Source: Vespa crabro (taxonomy: Eukaryota > Arthropoda > Insecta > Hymenoptera > Vespidae). Taken from it: 64,000 nt of DNA. The position numbers and the translations under genes were made by a program. Shown here one piece after another: positions 10,810 through 22,123 of this stretch (the first letter of the stretch is position 1; the number at the start of each line of letters is the position of its first letter). The notes under the pieces are model-generated. The model searched no databases, was not told where the DNA came from, and saw only the letters and a list, made by a program, of their open reading frames with translations. Location of the stretch: assembly GCF_910589235.1 (NCBI RefSeq), contig NC_060958.1, positions 1,016,001-1,080,000 of the forward strand. The letters are read 5' to 3'.

Positions 10810-13800
10810 ATGGAGAAAAGTGAAATTATCTATATTTCTTCTGACGATGATGAAAAGGTTTAATAATTATGTACAATATTTCTTAACCTTTCTTTTTTAT
10901 ATACATTTAATATATCAGTTATTTTAGTTAATAAATTAATAAGATATTTCTTGCAGAATTTATAATATATATATTATTTATAGTTACAATTTTAAGTTTG
11001 CCGTATTTTAACTATATATTCACTATCATTTATAAATATTTTAATGTCTTCTAAAATCTGTTTATATATTTTTGTAGACCGATGATAAACGAAAATCTCT
11101 ACAGTGCAATGAAAAAGTTAATAAGATTAATTTTGTAAATACAAGTACAGAACAAGTACAGAAATTGAATAATAATGAAAGAAAAGATATAGGTAAGCAA
11201 AAACGCAAAATATCAGAAGTCGATGATATTTCAAACATAAAGAATAATGGTATAGATAAAAAAATTAAAACAGAATTAAGCCAAGAAATAAATGGTCTGT
11301 TAACAAAGGATAATTATAAACAAAATGATATTAAATCACAAAACTATACATCTCTACCTGTAAATAATGTAACTGTTAAGCCACAGTTGATTATTAAGGA
11401 AAGGAAAAATATATCTCTTCCAGAACAAGATGTATTTCCTATGTTTATCAGTTTATGCTTACAAAAAAAACGAGAACCCGCAATGGAGATTATTGTTAAT
11501 AAACTTAAAAGACGATATGATTTAATGAATCCTATGTATGCAAAATCAGAAGCTTTCCAGAATTTTTTAAATAAAAAACGTAATGCTATTTTGTCTTCTG
11601 ACAATATGATATATCATCATATTATGGATGTCAAGACTGAAATGAAATCTAGAGCTAAAGGAACTTCAAAAATATCTGCTCAAATTGAAACAAGTAAAAG
11701 TAATGTTTATAAGGATATATCATCATGTTCCAAATCATCTTCATCTTCAAGTATTTTTAATAATATGGAACTAGAGGAAATAAATGAAGAAGATTATGAA
11801 GATAATACCATGGATGTTCATATGGAAAACAGACTTAAGAAAATAGTAAAAGTAATGAATATATGTGAGAGAAGAATAAAAACATTGGAAGAGGCTGAAG
11901 TAAATTTTTCTGATGAAGATAACAGTAATTACATTAAGCTTGAAAAATATAAAGAAAGAATGGTAAAATTGTACAATGAGTATTGCCGCATAACAGGTGA
12001 TAATGCAGATGCAGGTCGTCCATATTTGAGACCAAAGCATTTAAATCCAACTCAAATTGTTATTGTGGATCAAGCAATCACGAATTTTATAAATGCAAAG
12101 ATCACTAAAAGAAATAGACTAAAACGAAATGGCAGATTTACAGATGATTTAATATTCCCAGATTACACGGACATCTTGAAATGCGTGTCAGATTGTAATG
12201 AAAAAAATAATTTAGGATTAGATAGAAAAAAACAATCTCAGATCGGTAAGTTTTTTCCATCTAATTTAATTATTTCGTTATGGTTGAACTGCATATCAAA
12301 ACACAATCGTTTAATGGGATTCCGTGCAAAAAATCTACATTTCAAATTTCAAATTTGCTTCTTATGCCTTAGAAAGTTTTTCATTTTTTTTTTCTTTTTT
12401 TCTTTTTTTTTATCGAATGACTAATCACCCGTAGCGAAAGGTTTAAAACTGTAATAAAGAATAATTTTATAATAAAATAATAACTGTTATAGCTAAAAAG
12501 GCATTTACTAATTTGGGAGAACACTTACAACGTGCTAGGCGCAATGATTATTGGGATACATTTTCTCTATCTTTGGAAAATAAACAAGAAGATCCAGCCT
12601 TAAAAGATCATGAACTTGCACAAAAATTACGTACAAATCGAGAGATCGGAGAAAAGAAATTATCTCAAGTATTTCAAGACTATGTGAAAAAACAAGAGGA
12701 AATGAAAAATTCCTTATTAGAAGATAAGGCAGATACAGAAAATGATGATGATGATGATGAAGATAACAATATAGAATCTAAAGATGAGGATGAACACAGT
12801 GAGGAGGATGATGAAGATGACGAAGATGAAAATGATATTGCAGAAGATGAAGATGAAGGTGAAGAAGATAAAGCTAGTATTAATAGCAGTGAAAAAAATA
12901 AAAACAAAAACAAACATATCTTGGAAAATGAGACTAGTTCAAAAAATGATTTAACAAATACATGTGAGGATAAAGATAAGGATGTGTTAATAAAAAATGT
13001 AAATGAAGTAAGGTATGATATAAACGTAGGACTTTCTGAAAAGGTGAATGAAGAATCAAGTTCAGCAATAAAATCAGAAGTATCAATTATTCAACAATCA
13101 TCCACATTAAATAACAATGATACTAAAGGTAAGATCGAAGATTTATATATATTATTTAAAAAGAATTAATATAATTCTATGTAAAGATTTGTATTTATCT
13201 AATTATTAAAGTATTTATGTTGAATTAGATAAAACAGATGAAATTATGCTGGTGGACAATGACTGCGATGAAGCAACAGGAGGTAGTAAACCTCTGTTAC
13301 GTGTACGTTCCTTTGCAAAACATCCTACAACTTGGGAAGACAACAAGCAAAAATTTCAAAATTCGGGAAATGGACCAACGAAAGAAGTGATTGATCTTAC
13401 AAATGATGTAGCTATAACAAAAGTAGAGGTTCCTAATTTTAAAATTCAAACAGCTATACTTCCTTCAAAGAATACATACAAGGCTTTGGTGATACCTGCA
13501 AATTTGGCAAGTAAAAGTATTATCAATGTTAAGAATATTACAAATAATTACTTAAAAGTAAATCCAAGAAATATTACTGCAAATAAATCAAACATAAAAT
13601 CTTTATCTGTGGTAAAACAAGTAGTTGATGTAAGTTCCGTTAATACTATTATACATTTACCACATTCTTCTAATCGACAAAATACAAATAATAATGGTAA
13701 TAATAACGGAACAAAACAAAATAAGACTATCGTGCACCTTCTTGTACCAGCAGAACAAGTACATACAACAAATTCGATAGGAATGTCCATTATAGGAAGT

Positions 13801-13821
13801 TCAAAAAATAAACCAAAATGA
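10810..13821 (+). CDS. Daxx: DAXX-like histone chaperone (Daxx-like protein)
   Basis: Exons 10810-10857, 11078-12245, 12493-13128 and 13229-13821 encode about 814 residues. The first exon gives IIYISSDDDE at residues 6-15, matching the N-terminal SUMO-interacting motif of DAXX (IIVLDDDD in human). A helical-bundle-like region lies at about 125-205. The H3.3-H4 binding domain spans about 250-480, with signatures FPDYTDILK and GLDRKKQSQIAKKAF, GEHLQRARRNDYWDTF and DHELAQKLRTNREIGEKKL. A long Asp/Glu tract follows (about 484-535), then a second SIM-like VIDLTND near 671. DAXX deposits H3.3 with ATRX and acts as a SUMO-dependent corepressor. The first donor (AAG-GTTTAA) is weak, so exon 1 is slightly less sure. 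Confidence 0.88.
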
Positions 13822-14093
13822 CTGCGAACAAAACCAAAATATGTATACTTTGATCACTATAATGACATTTATAGTTTAGAAAAACTTAGCACTTTAGTGT
13901 TAAGTATTTTATATGTATATTTAAACATTAAAATAATTGTATTTATATGTAGAAATCAAGAATTCAAATAATGAATAATACATAAACAATTAATTACAAT
14001 TAAAACCATTTAATTGATAAATGATCGTAAAACATGTGTAAAAGTATATATGTATGCTTCGTTTTTAATTATATACTTTAAGTATTCGTGTTT
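13822..14093. other. Convergent 3' ends of DAXX-like and formamidase genes
   Basis: About 270 bases separate the two stop codons. It is AT-rich; the two 3' UTRs probably meet or overlap here. Confidence 0.4.
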
Positions 14094-14981
14094 CTATACA
14101 TTCATATATTGCAATATTAATCGTGTTAAAACAAATTCAGTATCTAATAAATTTTCTACGATATCAAAATGATCAATGTTGTCGCGTAATAAAATATACT
14201 CTACGTTATCCACAAAAGACAAAATTTTCTGAAAGAAAGAAAAAAAAAAAAAAAAAAAAAAAGAGAGAAAAAAGAATATTATTTTCAACTTGATAAATTC
14301 ACATATACGAATTTTACAAATTTTATGTATTGTAAGACTTACTTGAGCATATTCACGTGTTTCGTTAATAAATACAGGAGAATCACACTCTCCTACAGTA
14401 GCGATTACTTTTAAATTTTTAATAGGTTTATATTCTTTAGTATCGAGAGTAGAAAAACTTAATTCTCTAATATCATCTCTAAAAGAAAATCGTTAAAAGA
14501 TATAACATGGGAAATATGAAAAACGAAAAATTATATGATACTTACTCCGAAAGTTTTAAAGCTTCATTATACGAGGTATTGGTAAGAGGTCCTAAATTAT
14601 AAATTCCGCCAGCGAGCAACAGACCTTTTATCAATTGAAAATATCCTCGCTTCGTCATACATTCAATCCATTTTGTATCATGTAATAATGCGGCTGCTAA
14701 ATGTGCACCGGCACTGTGACCGCATATCCAAACACATCTGTAGTATATTAATGTTTAATAATATTACGCGATATCAATTCAAATAAACTTCATATATGAC
14801 CTTTTCGTAATAAGAATTAACGTATTCTAGCGTTATAAGTATTCATACCGACATCCAGAATTTACAGCAGAACTTAAAATTGTCTCAGTTGCAATTTTTA
14901 TTTGAGAAATTATATCCTGTAATTTAACTGAAAAATTAACGAGTTAATTTTGCGTTCTTGTTTTTATTAAATACTATATAA

Positions 14982-15038
<57 letters not shown>

Positions 15039-15764
15039 TTTATATATATTATTATTATATATAATAATAATAATAAAAATTTATGAATAGATTTTACCAT
15101 TAGGACATAGATCATATCCGATCAATACAACTTTAATTTTATTGGCGACAAGAACTGGCACTGAAAATCCTCCGAAATCTTTACTTAATTCTTGCCAATA
15201 ACCACCATGAATATATATAAATACTGGTGCATCTAAAAAGTTAAAAAAAAATACAAGTAAATTTTTATATAATTTTTTTTTTAGTTATGCATTGGTACCA
15301 TTGGGTAAGTCGGTTCCATAAATATCATATTTCGTACGCTCTGTTGGACCATATGGGATGTCTAAAAGACACTTCGTAGTGTTTCGTGCTTTTTTCGTTT
15401 CTGTAATATAATAAAAGAAGGATTTGTTTTCTAATTAGAATTTAAAAACATAAATATAACAGTAGTCATACCGTTCACTGCAAGGATTAAAAACCGTGAT
15501 ATTAATTCTTCCGGTTTAAATCTTTTACTCCATTCACTTGGTGAGTAAAGTATTTCTTGCTAATGTGAAATAAACAAATCCTTGTTAAAATGTATTGGAA
15601 AAATATATAATCCAATTATACGAATTATCTAAATATTTTGAAACGAATAACTACGATGTATTTTGAAACGAATAACTACGATGTATTTTGAAACGAATAA
15701 CTACGATGTATTTTGAAACTCAAATAAATTATTGATTGTATAAAACATTACTTACGGTCGACAT
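14094..15764 (-). CDS. KFase: Kynurenine formamidase (arylformamidase)
   Basis: Eight minus-strand exons: 15764-15756, 15559-15472, 15400-15299, 15232-15098, 14927-14849, 14737-14546, 14478-14343 and 14228-14094. They join to 291 codons plus stop, with all phases closing. This is an alpha/beta hydrolase with HGGYW at 75-79 (oxyanion motif of this family), GHSAG with nucleophile Ser146, a likely acid Asp234 in GECDSP, and His267 in DNIDHF. The enzyme converts N-formylkynurenine to kynurenine, step two of tryptophan breakdown leading to ommochrome eye pigment in insects. The first coding exon is only 9 bases (Met-Ser-Thr), so the exact N-terminus is the least certain point. No signal peptide; probably cytosolic. 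Confidence 0.88.
14982..15038. repeat. (ATT)n microsatellite in formamidase intron 4
   Basis: About 19 uninterrupted ATT units, followed by TATATA and then ATAATA repeats that could fold back on it. It lies wholly inside an intron. Confidence 0.9.
15636..15719. repeat. 25-bp tandem repeat in formamidase intron 1
   Basis: The unit TTTTGAAACGAATAACTACG-ATGTA occurs three times without change at 15636, 15661 and 15686, followed by a partial fourth copy. It lies between the 9-base first exon and exon 2. Confidence 0.95.
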
Positions 15765-16418
15765 TTTTCTTCGTCCAGTTATCAAGACGTTACTATAGAA
15801 TATGCTTGAAATGACCACTATGGAAATGCATAATAATCGGGAGATAATTAAAAATAATTTACTACATATTATATAACGTTGTGTAAACACATAACGTTAT
15901 TCAGAATAAATAAAATTGTACTGTAAAAAAATATATAATTAGAACCGGAAGTTTAATACCTTTTGATAGATGGCGACTCTATGTTAGTTGTACGATTTAT
16001 ACTTAATGAAGAAAAACTATCGGCGGAGAAATGTGGTGTATCATATAAATGCAGAATTTAACGTAAGTCGACAAAAGTCGATAGAATTGGAATTTTATGT
16101 TCTTAAAAAAAAAAAAAAGAAAAAAGAAAAAAAAAAGAAAAAAATAAATAAATAAAAAATAATTAACGTACTTGAAACTTTTTATCTTAATGAGAACATC
16201 AATATTTTCAATGCTAAAGTAATTTATATATATATATATATATATATATGTACGTATATCTACTACATTATAACAGTATAATCGGATAATTAAGTTTGTA
16301 TTAAAAAATTGTTATTTATTGGTTATCTTATTTAAAAGCCAAAAATAAAGATCATCAAAAGTTAATAAGATATTCTTTTCGTTTAATAGACCAAGGTCGA
16401 AGGTGAATTGCGTGTCTA

Positions 16419-16460
<42 letters not shown>

Positions 16461-16958
16461 GAGATAACGGTAAATTAAATTTTATACCTATGATTAAACG
16501 TTAAACCGGATATCGGATAAATCATTTTTAAGTTACAAAAGAAAAGAATGAGGAATGTAATTTTGGAAAGATCAGAGCCATGCAAAAGCGAAGTCCCTTG
16601 AAATCTAATATCATTTTCATTGATCAAAAAAAAAAAAAAATTAAACTTACGTATATGTAGAATAAAAAAGAAAATAGAAAAACGATTCAATTTACATCTG
16701 TAAGATTTTTTTCGTAACGATAAGTGGTCGAAGACGTCGCTTTAAAACGCGCAGGCATCTTCCTGTACGTAAACCTCACGAGAGGAGCAAGCAAAGCTTG
16801 CAAGGTTGAGGCACACCAAAACCAGAAAAACCGGCCCCTCTCTTTCTCTCCTTTCTCCCTCTCTTTCTTTCCCTCCCCCGACCTTTCAGCGTTGACTTCG
16901 AGGAGTCGCAGGTACTCGGTACCTATACATAAAAATATAAATATATATATATATACGT

Positions 16959-16989
<31 letters not shown>

Positions 16990-17351
16990 AGTACCTGACG
17001 TATCGAGTATCGTGCCTTGTCGATACCTGTCCGCAGACCGCAGGTAAGAGAAACCACTCCTGTTAAAAAATTCTTTGGCAATTCGAAGGAATGCCTTCCC
17101 AGAAGTCATACTGAGAATACGGGGTCCGAATATGTATAATAACGGACGGGGCTCGAGGGCGGATCGTCGACCTTACATTTTTTTAATTATATGACAATTT
17201 TTGAATCACCTTGTATTACATAATCGTAAAAAATTTCATTGCAATCGATTAATTGACGTTTCGTTTGATTTAAATTGACTTGTATATGTATCATTGTAAA
17301 ATATAATCTCTAACCTATAAATAACTGTATGTCTTTTCTCGTAACACCGAT

Positions 17352-17396
<45 letters not shown>

Positions 17397-18494
17397 TTTA
17401 TGTACGCCGAAGTAGGAAACTGCAGATGGATTTTGAAATTCGGTGGATTTTGTGAGAGAAAAGTAATGAGAGAAGGATTCCGTGCGCCTCGTGAACGTCC
17501 TCGGCGTTCTTCTTGATGGCCCTTCTCGTTTTACATGCGTTTTACAACTAACCCTTCTTTATATTTAAAAGAAGCAACCGCAATGGGTTAATTTATTTGA
17601 CCCATCCGACTACGCTTGCTTCCAATTAGTTTCCATGACGTTAAGCAGATCCTTTTATATTCTACCGCGCGTTTCTTATTCGGAACAAAAGATAATCGTT
17701 CTTCGATAGGTGCTTTAACGATGCCAGTGAAAGTAATCCTACCAATCAGATTTTATTTATTTTTTTTTTTTTCTTAACCTGCGTAGCATACCCTTTTTGC
17801 AACATTGTGAAAGACCCGAAAGGCTTTCTTGTTCGACATTAAAGTAAAGTCGTGACTATCTCATTCATTTTAACGTAGAAAGGATCCGAGGATCGAGAAA
17901 GCACGGGGCTTAAAGGTATGCAGGCTTGTATGTATTTCGAATGCTTCGACCGTGAGAAACGTGAGTAAGCGCTGACTGGCATCAGCGGTTCTCTTTCAGA
18001 TTGTTCTGCCTTAGGCACGCACGTGGCACGAACAAAAACTAATATATAAATGCAAAATTGACCTCGTCTTTCATGATTTACGATAAGAAATATATTTTCC
18101 AATGATAGACGACTGTTTTAAGTCTATGGAACAACGAGCATAATATACAATAGACAGGAAGATAGTATTCATACCTACTGATTAAACCAATGTGTGTTTC
18201 CGCTTCTTATGTTAGTTGGACCGTTGAATTGATTCCGATTAGTTCCTTTTCGCGTTCTTATATGATGTTTTTTATTTAAAATATAAAAAAAATTTCTATG
18301 GTTATCGTGTTATATTTCAATTTAAGACAATGTCGTATAATTTATATACATGTTAATAGAAATAACGAAAGTAAAAGTGAACTTACAAATATAAACTTAT
18401 AAAGATTTACAGAAATAAAACACACGTAAATATAAATTTATATTTATAGATATAAATAATACTGTTTAAAAAATTATTATTACAGCATATTAAT
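15765..18494. other. Intergenic region with microsatellites and a CpG-rich patch
   Basis: No gene that I can support. It holds (TA)n at about 16209-16248 and 17360-17394, (GA)n at 16423-16456, and A-rich tracts. A GC- and CpG-rich patch at about 16,710-17,165 and another at about 17,430-18,020 stand out from the AT-rich background. They could be enhancers, or promoter or leader sequence of an unseen transcript. Short open frames there have no recognisable product. Confidence 0.5.
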
Positions 18495-18506
18495 AAAAAA
18501 AAAAAA
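18495..18506 (-). terminator. Pol III terminator of tRNA-Arg
   Basis: A run of A on the plus strand reads as a run of 12 T just after the 3' end of the minus-strand tRNA, the usual RNA polymerase III stop. Confidence 0.85.
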
Positions 18507-18511
18507 CCATC

Positions 18512-18584
18512 CGATCCTGCCAGGATTCGAACCTGGAATCTTCTGATCCGTAGTCAGACGCGTTATCCGTTGCGCCACAGGACC
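18512..18584 (-). tRNA. tRNA-Arg (anticodon ACG)
   Basis: On the minus strand the 73-nt sequence starts GGTCCTGTGGCGCAACGGAT and ends GGTTCGAATCCTGGCAGGATCG. The acceptor stem GGTCCTG/CAGGATC pairs with one G-U, followed by discriminator G. The anticodon loop CTGACTACGGA carries ACG, read as inosine-CG for CGU/CGC/CGA arginine codons. The A-box (TGGCGCAACGG) and B-box (GGTTCGAATCC) promoters are intact, there is no intron, and a T-run terminator follows. It closely matches the insect tRNA-Arg(ACG) as I recall it. Confidence 0.97.
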
Positions 18585-19730
18585 GACCTTGGACATTCAT
18601 TATCTAATGTATCTTTCATTCATCAAATAATCGTTTATAAGAAAAATTGTTTATTTTTATTATTATGTGTATACTGAAGAATTTTTTTTTCTTTAATTAA
18701 ATTATCTGATAGCACGATGATAAGACCATAAGTTGATAATACTAGAAACAAGTTGTGTTTTCAAAAAAAAAAAAATTGTTATTTAGTCTCTAAGGTAACA
18801 TTTCTTTAAGTTTTATTTATTATTCAAATAAAGCGATCTAAAAATAAATAATATAAAACTCTATTTCTCAGCGATTATTTTAAATTTAAAATAAAAGTAA
18901 AACGTTATTCAACCATAATCATCATCGTGCCTCTCATATCTTTTGTTATCCGATCCTATCCTCTTGTCAGTGAAGAAGTTCTATTCTTAAATTCTCGGTA
19001 CTCATGACGATTCGCGAAGTATTAATTACATCATATGCTATAATAATTTCACAAGAACGGATAACAGCCACATTTGTTTCTAACAATAGACTCAATCGAG
19101 ACTTTGATCTTATTGTTAATGCAACTTTTGTAATGTCGCGTTAAATCAGTCAATTAGATAAATAGAAAGATTTCTTATATAAATATTAATGTTTAATAAT
19201 ATGAAACTCCATTGTAAACATGAAGTATACAATTATAAAGAATCTTTGTACTATATCAATTGACGAGATTTATCGAAAGGAACGAAAGACCGTGAGAAAT
19301 ATCGACACTCCCACGTAGTATATATTTATTCACATTTTACCTCAAGCTAAACATTAAATACCACTCCCGTGTGTTATTTCATTTCCGGGAACATCTTTGT
19401 TGGCATACAAATTGTACGAAACGATTTTCTCGATTATCTCGATGTCTGATCGATTATCTGACGTTTGAATGAAATCTAAATTATTTATACGCATACGTAT
19501 TACAAAAACTATTAAATGTTCGATGAATGAACTAGTCGTTGGAAAATAAACAAATCAAATTATAGTTCATGCTTTGTTAAAATAATTTTTTTCATTATAT
19601 TTGGCAAGACTTCTTAACGATTCTATTTGATGTTATCAACAGACAGATTGAAGGTCGATAATAATTTGGTAAGTTGATACTCTTTCAAATAAAATGTGTA
19701 GCTTTGTTGGATAAATAGATTTCTCTTTTC
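18585..19730. other. Intergenic AT-rich DNA
   Basis: No open reading frame, RNA gene or repeat of note was seen between the tRNA and the CpG-rich region upstream of inx2. Confidence 0.5.
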
Positions 19731-21046
19731 TCCGATCCCCGGCAAATATCCGCCATGCGCTTGGCCGTTGGTTACCATGGTAACAGCGCCACTGCAGCCG
19801 CTGTTGCCGCGTACTACAGCGCATGCTTCGGAACGCGACGGAGCAATGGTGGGAAGAACTGACTCACGATCTCATTCGATTTTGTCCGAAATTGTCCGAA
19901 CTCCGCGTAGTGCGTGCCCCCATGGTTTGAGCGTTAAAAGGCTAAGAAGAGAGATAGGTAAGAGAGAGACCAAATAAGAGTAAAGAAAAAGAGAAAGATA
20001 GTGAAAATACGTAAGAAAGAGAGACGAACATAGAGAGAAATTGGTTAAGTACGCGTGCGCATTGGAAAAAGACAGAGGGAGATCGTGGGACGGCATTCGT
20101 AGTAGTTACGCGTTCCGTAGGGGGGAGACGGTATCGTCGCGTCATAAAAGTGGGGGATGGGGGGGAGGGGGGACGGAATCTCCCCTTACAAGCAGAAGCA
20201 ACGAACAGTTCTCGGCTCCCGACATCGGCCTGCAGTCGACGAGTTGGTCCTAGCGTAGAAGAGGGAGGGAAAGCGTAGTGTATGCGTAAACGAACGTGAG
20301 AGAGGGAGAAAGAGAAAGAGAAAGAAAGACCAACAGACGAGCTGTAGAAGAAGTAAGAGAGAGGGAGGGAGAGAGAGAGAGAGAGAGAGAGAGGAGAAGG
20401 AGCGCGAGAGAAATAGAGAAAGGGCGCGCAGGAAGGAGAAAGAGAAAAGCAAAAGGGAGCAACGCCGGTAGAACGCGCGGTGTGTCCTCATGTCGTACGG
20501 CGTTTCTGAACGCGGCCATTACGAGATAGCTGCTCGGTGACGCTCGGTGTGTTAGAGGACGGTCGTAGTACAGCATTGTCGTACAGTCGTGCGTGTAGTA
20601 ATTTTCGAAGATACAGAACGCGCGCTTCTTTCGATAATCAAGCACGTGCTCGTTCACGTTTTCGCTTATAAAAAAGAGCAGCCAACGCGCGGCACAGGCA
20701 CACACGGTGGTCGTTGCACCGCTTTTAACTACAAGGAGCGTGAAAGGAAGGAAAAGAAAAAGAAAAAAAAAAGAGAGAAACAAAGCGCGCGCAAAAGAAA
20801 ATAAAGAAAGAAACCGAGATCACGCGACTGTTGAGAAAGGAAACACACGACGAACGACTAATCGACACCACGGCGTCACGTCGCGTTATTCAACGAAATT
20901 CTTTAAATCATTGTGATCGTTGTTTTTAATAAGAAGAAAGAGAAAACGAGTGCCGGAACGAATTAATCAACTACGATCGACGAAGAACTACAGGAAGAGA
21001 AAATAAATTTAAGAAATATCGACGATCGGCAAAAAATACAGCAGCC
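19731..21046 (+). promoter_or_regulatory. inx2 promoter and 5' leader region
   Basis: A CpG-rich island in AT-rich surroundings, with purine tracts (GAGAGA) at about 19,950-20,040 and 20,290-20,420. GAGA-type tracts near insect promoters are commonly bound by GAGA factor. No clear TATA box. The exact start site and any leader intron are not visible. The leader ends CAGCC before the ATG. Open frames here on either strand are compositional and should not be taken as genes. Confidence 0.5.
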
Positions 21047-22123
21047 ATGTTCGACGTTTTTGGCTCGGTGAAAGGTCTACTCAAGCTAGACAGTGTGTGC
21101 ATCGACAATAATGTCTTCCGATTGCACTATAAAGCAACCGTGATCGTACTAATCGCTTTCTCCTTACTTGTAACCTCAAGGCAATATATCGGCGATCCGA
21201 TCGATTGTATCGTCGATGAAATACCGCCCCACGTGATGGACACTTATTGCTGGATCTATTCGACCTTTACGATCCCGAACCGTGGCGGCGTCGTTGGTAT
21301 GGACGTTGTACAACCAGGTGTACGAAGTCACGTCGAAGGCGTCGACGATATTAAATACCACAAGTATTATCAGTGGGTATGTTTCACCCTCTTCTTCCAA
21401 GCGATACTCTTCTACGTGCCACGTTATCTTTGGAAAACTTGGGAAGGTGGTAGAATAAAAATGCTCATGCTCGATCTAAATTGTCCAGTTGCAAACGAGG
21501 AAACGAAATGCGAGAGACGAAAATTACTCGTAGATTATTTTGCCTTGAATTTGCATTCCCAAAACTTCTATGCATTCCGATTTTTCTTCTGCGAAATTTT
21601 AAACTTCATCAACGTAGTCGGACAGATATATTTCATGGACTTTTTCCTGGACGGAGAATTCTCGACGTATGGAGCTGACGTCGTCAAATTCACGGAATTA
21701 GAGCCTGAAGATCGGGACGATCCTATGTCCCGCGTTTTCCCGAAGGTCACCAAATGTACCTTCCACAAATATGGTGCGTCTGGTACCGTACAAAAGTTCG
21801 ACGGTCTCTGCGTTCTACCGTTGAACATCGTCAATGAGAAAATCTACGTGTTTCTCTGGTTCTGGTTCATTATCCTGTCGATTTTAAGCGGTCTTAGCTT
21901 GGCATATCGCGCTGCCGTCGTCGCAGGACCGAGGCTACGTTTGATGTTATTACGCACACGTTCTCGCCTATCAGAAAAGCACGACATCGAAACGATCGCT
22001 CAAAATTGTCAAATAGGCGATTGGTTCGTTCTTTATCAACTTGGTAAGAACATCGATCCGTTGATCTACAAACAGCTCGTATCCGACTTGGCCTTGAAGC
22101 TACAGGGTAAAGAGTCTGTTTAG
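21047..22123 (+). CDS. Inx2: Innexin inx2
   Basis: One uninterrupted 358-codon CDS. It starts MFDVFGSVKGLLKLD and matches Drosophila Inx2 almost throughout as I recall it. Four membrane segments lie at about 29-46, 110-128, 176-196 and 266-288, with both termini cytosolic. The innexin motif YYQWV is at 107-111. Extracellular loop 1 has C54 and C68 and loop 2 C237 and C255, the paired cysteines needed for docking of hemichannels. Inx2 forms gap junctions in epithelia and glia, often together with Inx1/ogre, Inx3 or Inx7. The lack of any coding intron contrasts with its neighbours. It leads a same-strand innexin array. Confidence 0.97.
   Translation: MFDVFGSVKGLLKLDSVCIDNNVFRLHYKATVIVLIAFSLLVTSRQYIGDPIDCIVDEIPPHVMDTYCWIYSTFTIPNRGGVVGMDVVQPGVRSHVEGVDDIKYHKYYQWVCFTLFFQAILFYVPRYLWKTWEGGRIKMLMLDLNCPVANEETKCERRKLLVDYFALNLHSQNFYAFRFFFCEILNFINVVGQIYFMDFFLDGEFSTYGADVVKFTELEPEDRDDPMSRVFPKVTKCTFHKYGASGTVQKFDGLCVLPLNIVNEKIYVFLWFWFIILSILSGLSLAYRAAVVAGPRLRLMLLRTRSRLSEKHDIETIAQNCQIGDWFVLYQLGKNIDPLIYKQLVSDLALKLQGKESV

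Noticed and set aside
12680..12917. Two overlapping minus-strand frames rich in Ser or Phe/Ile
   Set aside because: They are the reverse strand of the Asp/Glu-rich GAT/GAA tract of the DAXX-like gene.
15968..15990. TAGATGGCGACTC resembling an insect CTCF/insulator motif upstream of formamidase
   Set aside because: A single short match with no supporting context is not enough to call a site.
20186..20783. Long Ser/Leu-rich minus-strand frames before inx2
   Set aside because: They are produced by GA/CT tracts in the leader and promoter region; they have no domain and no splice logic.
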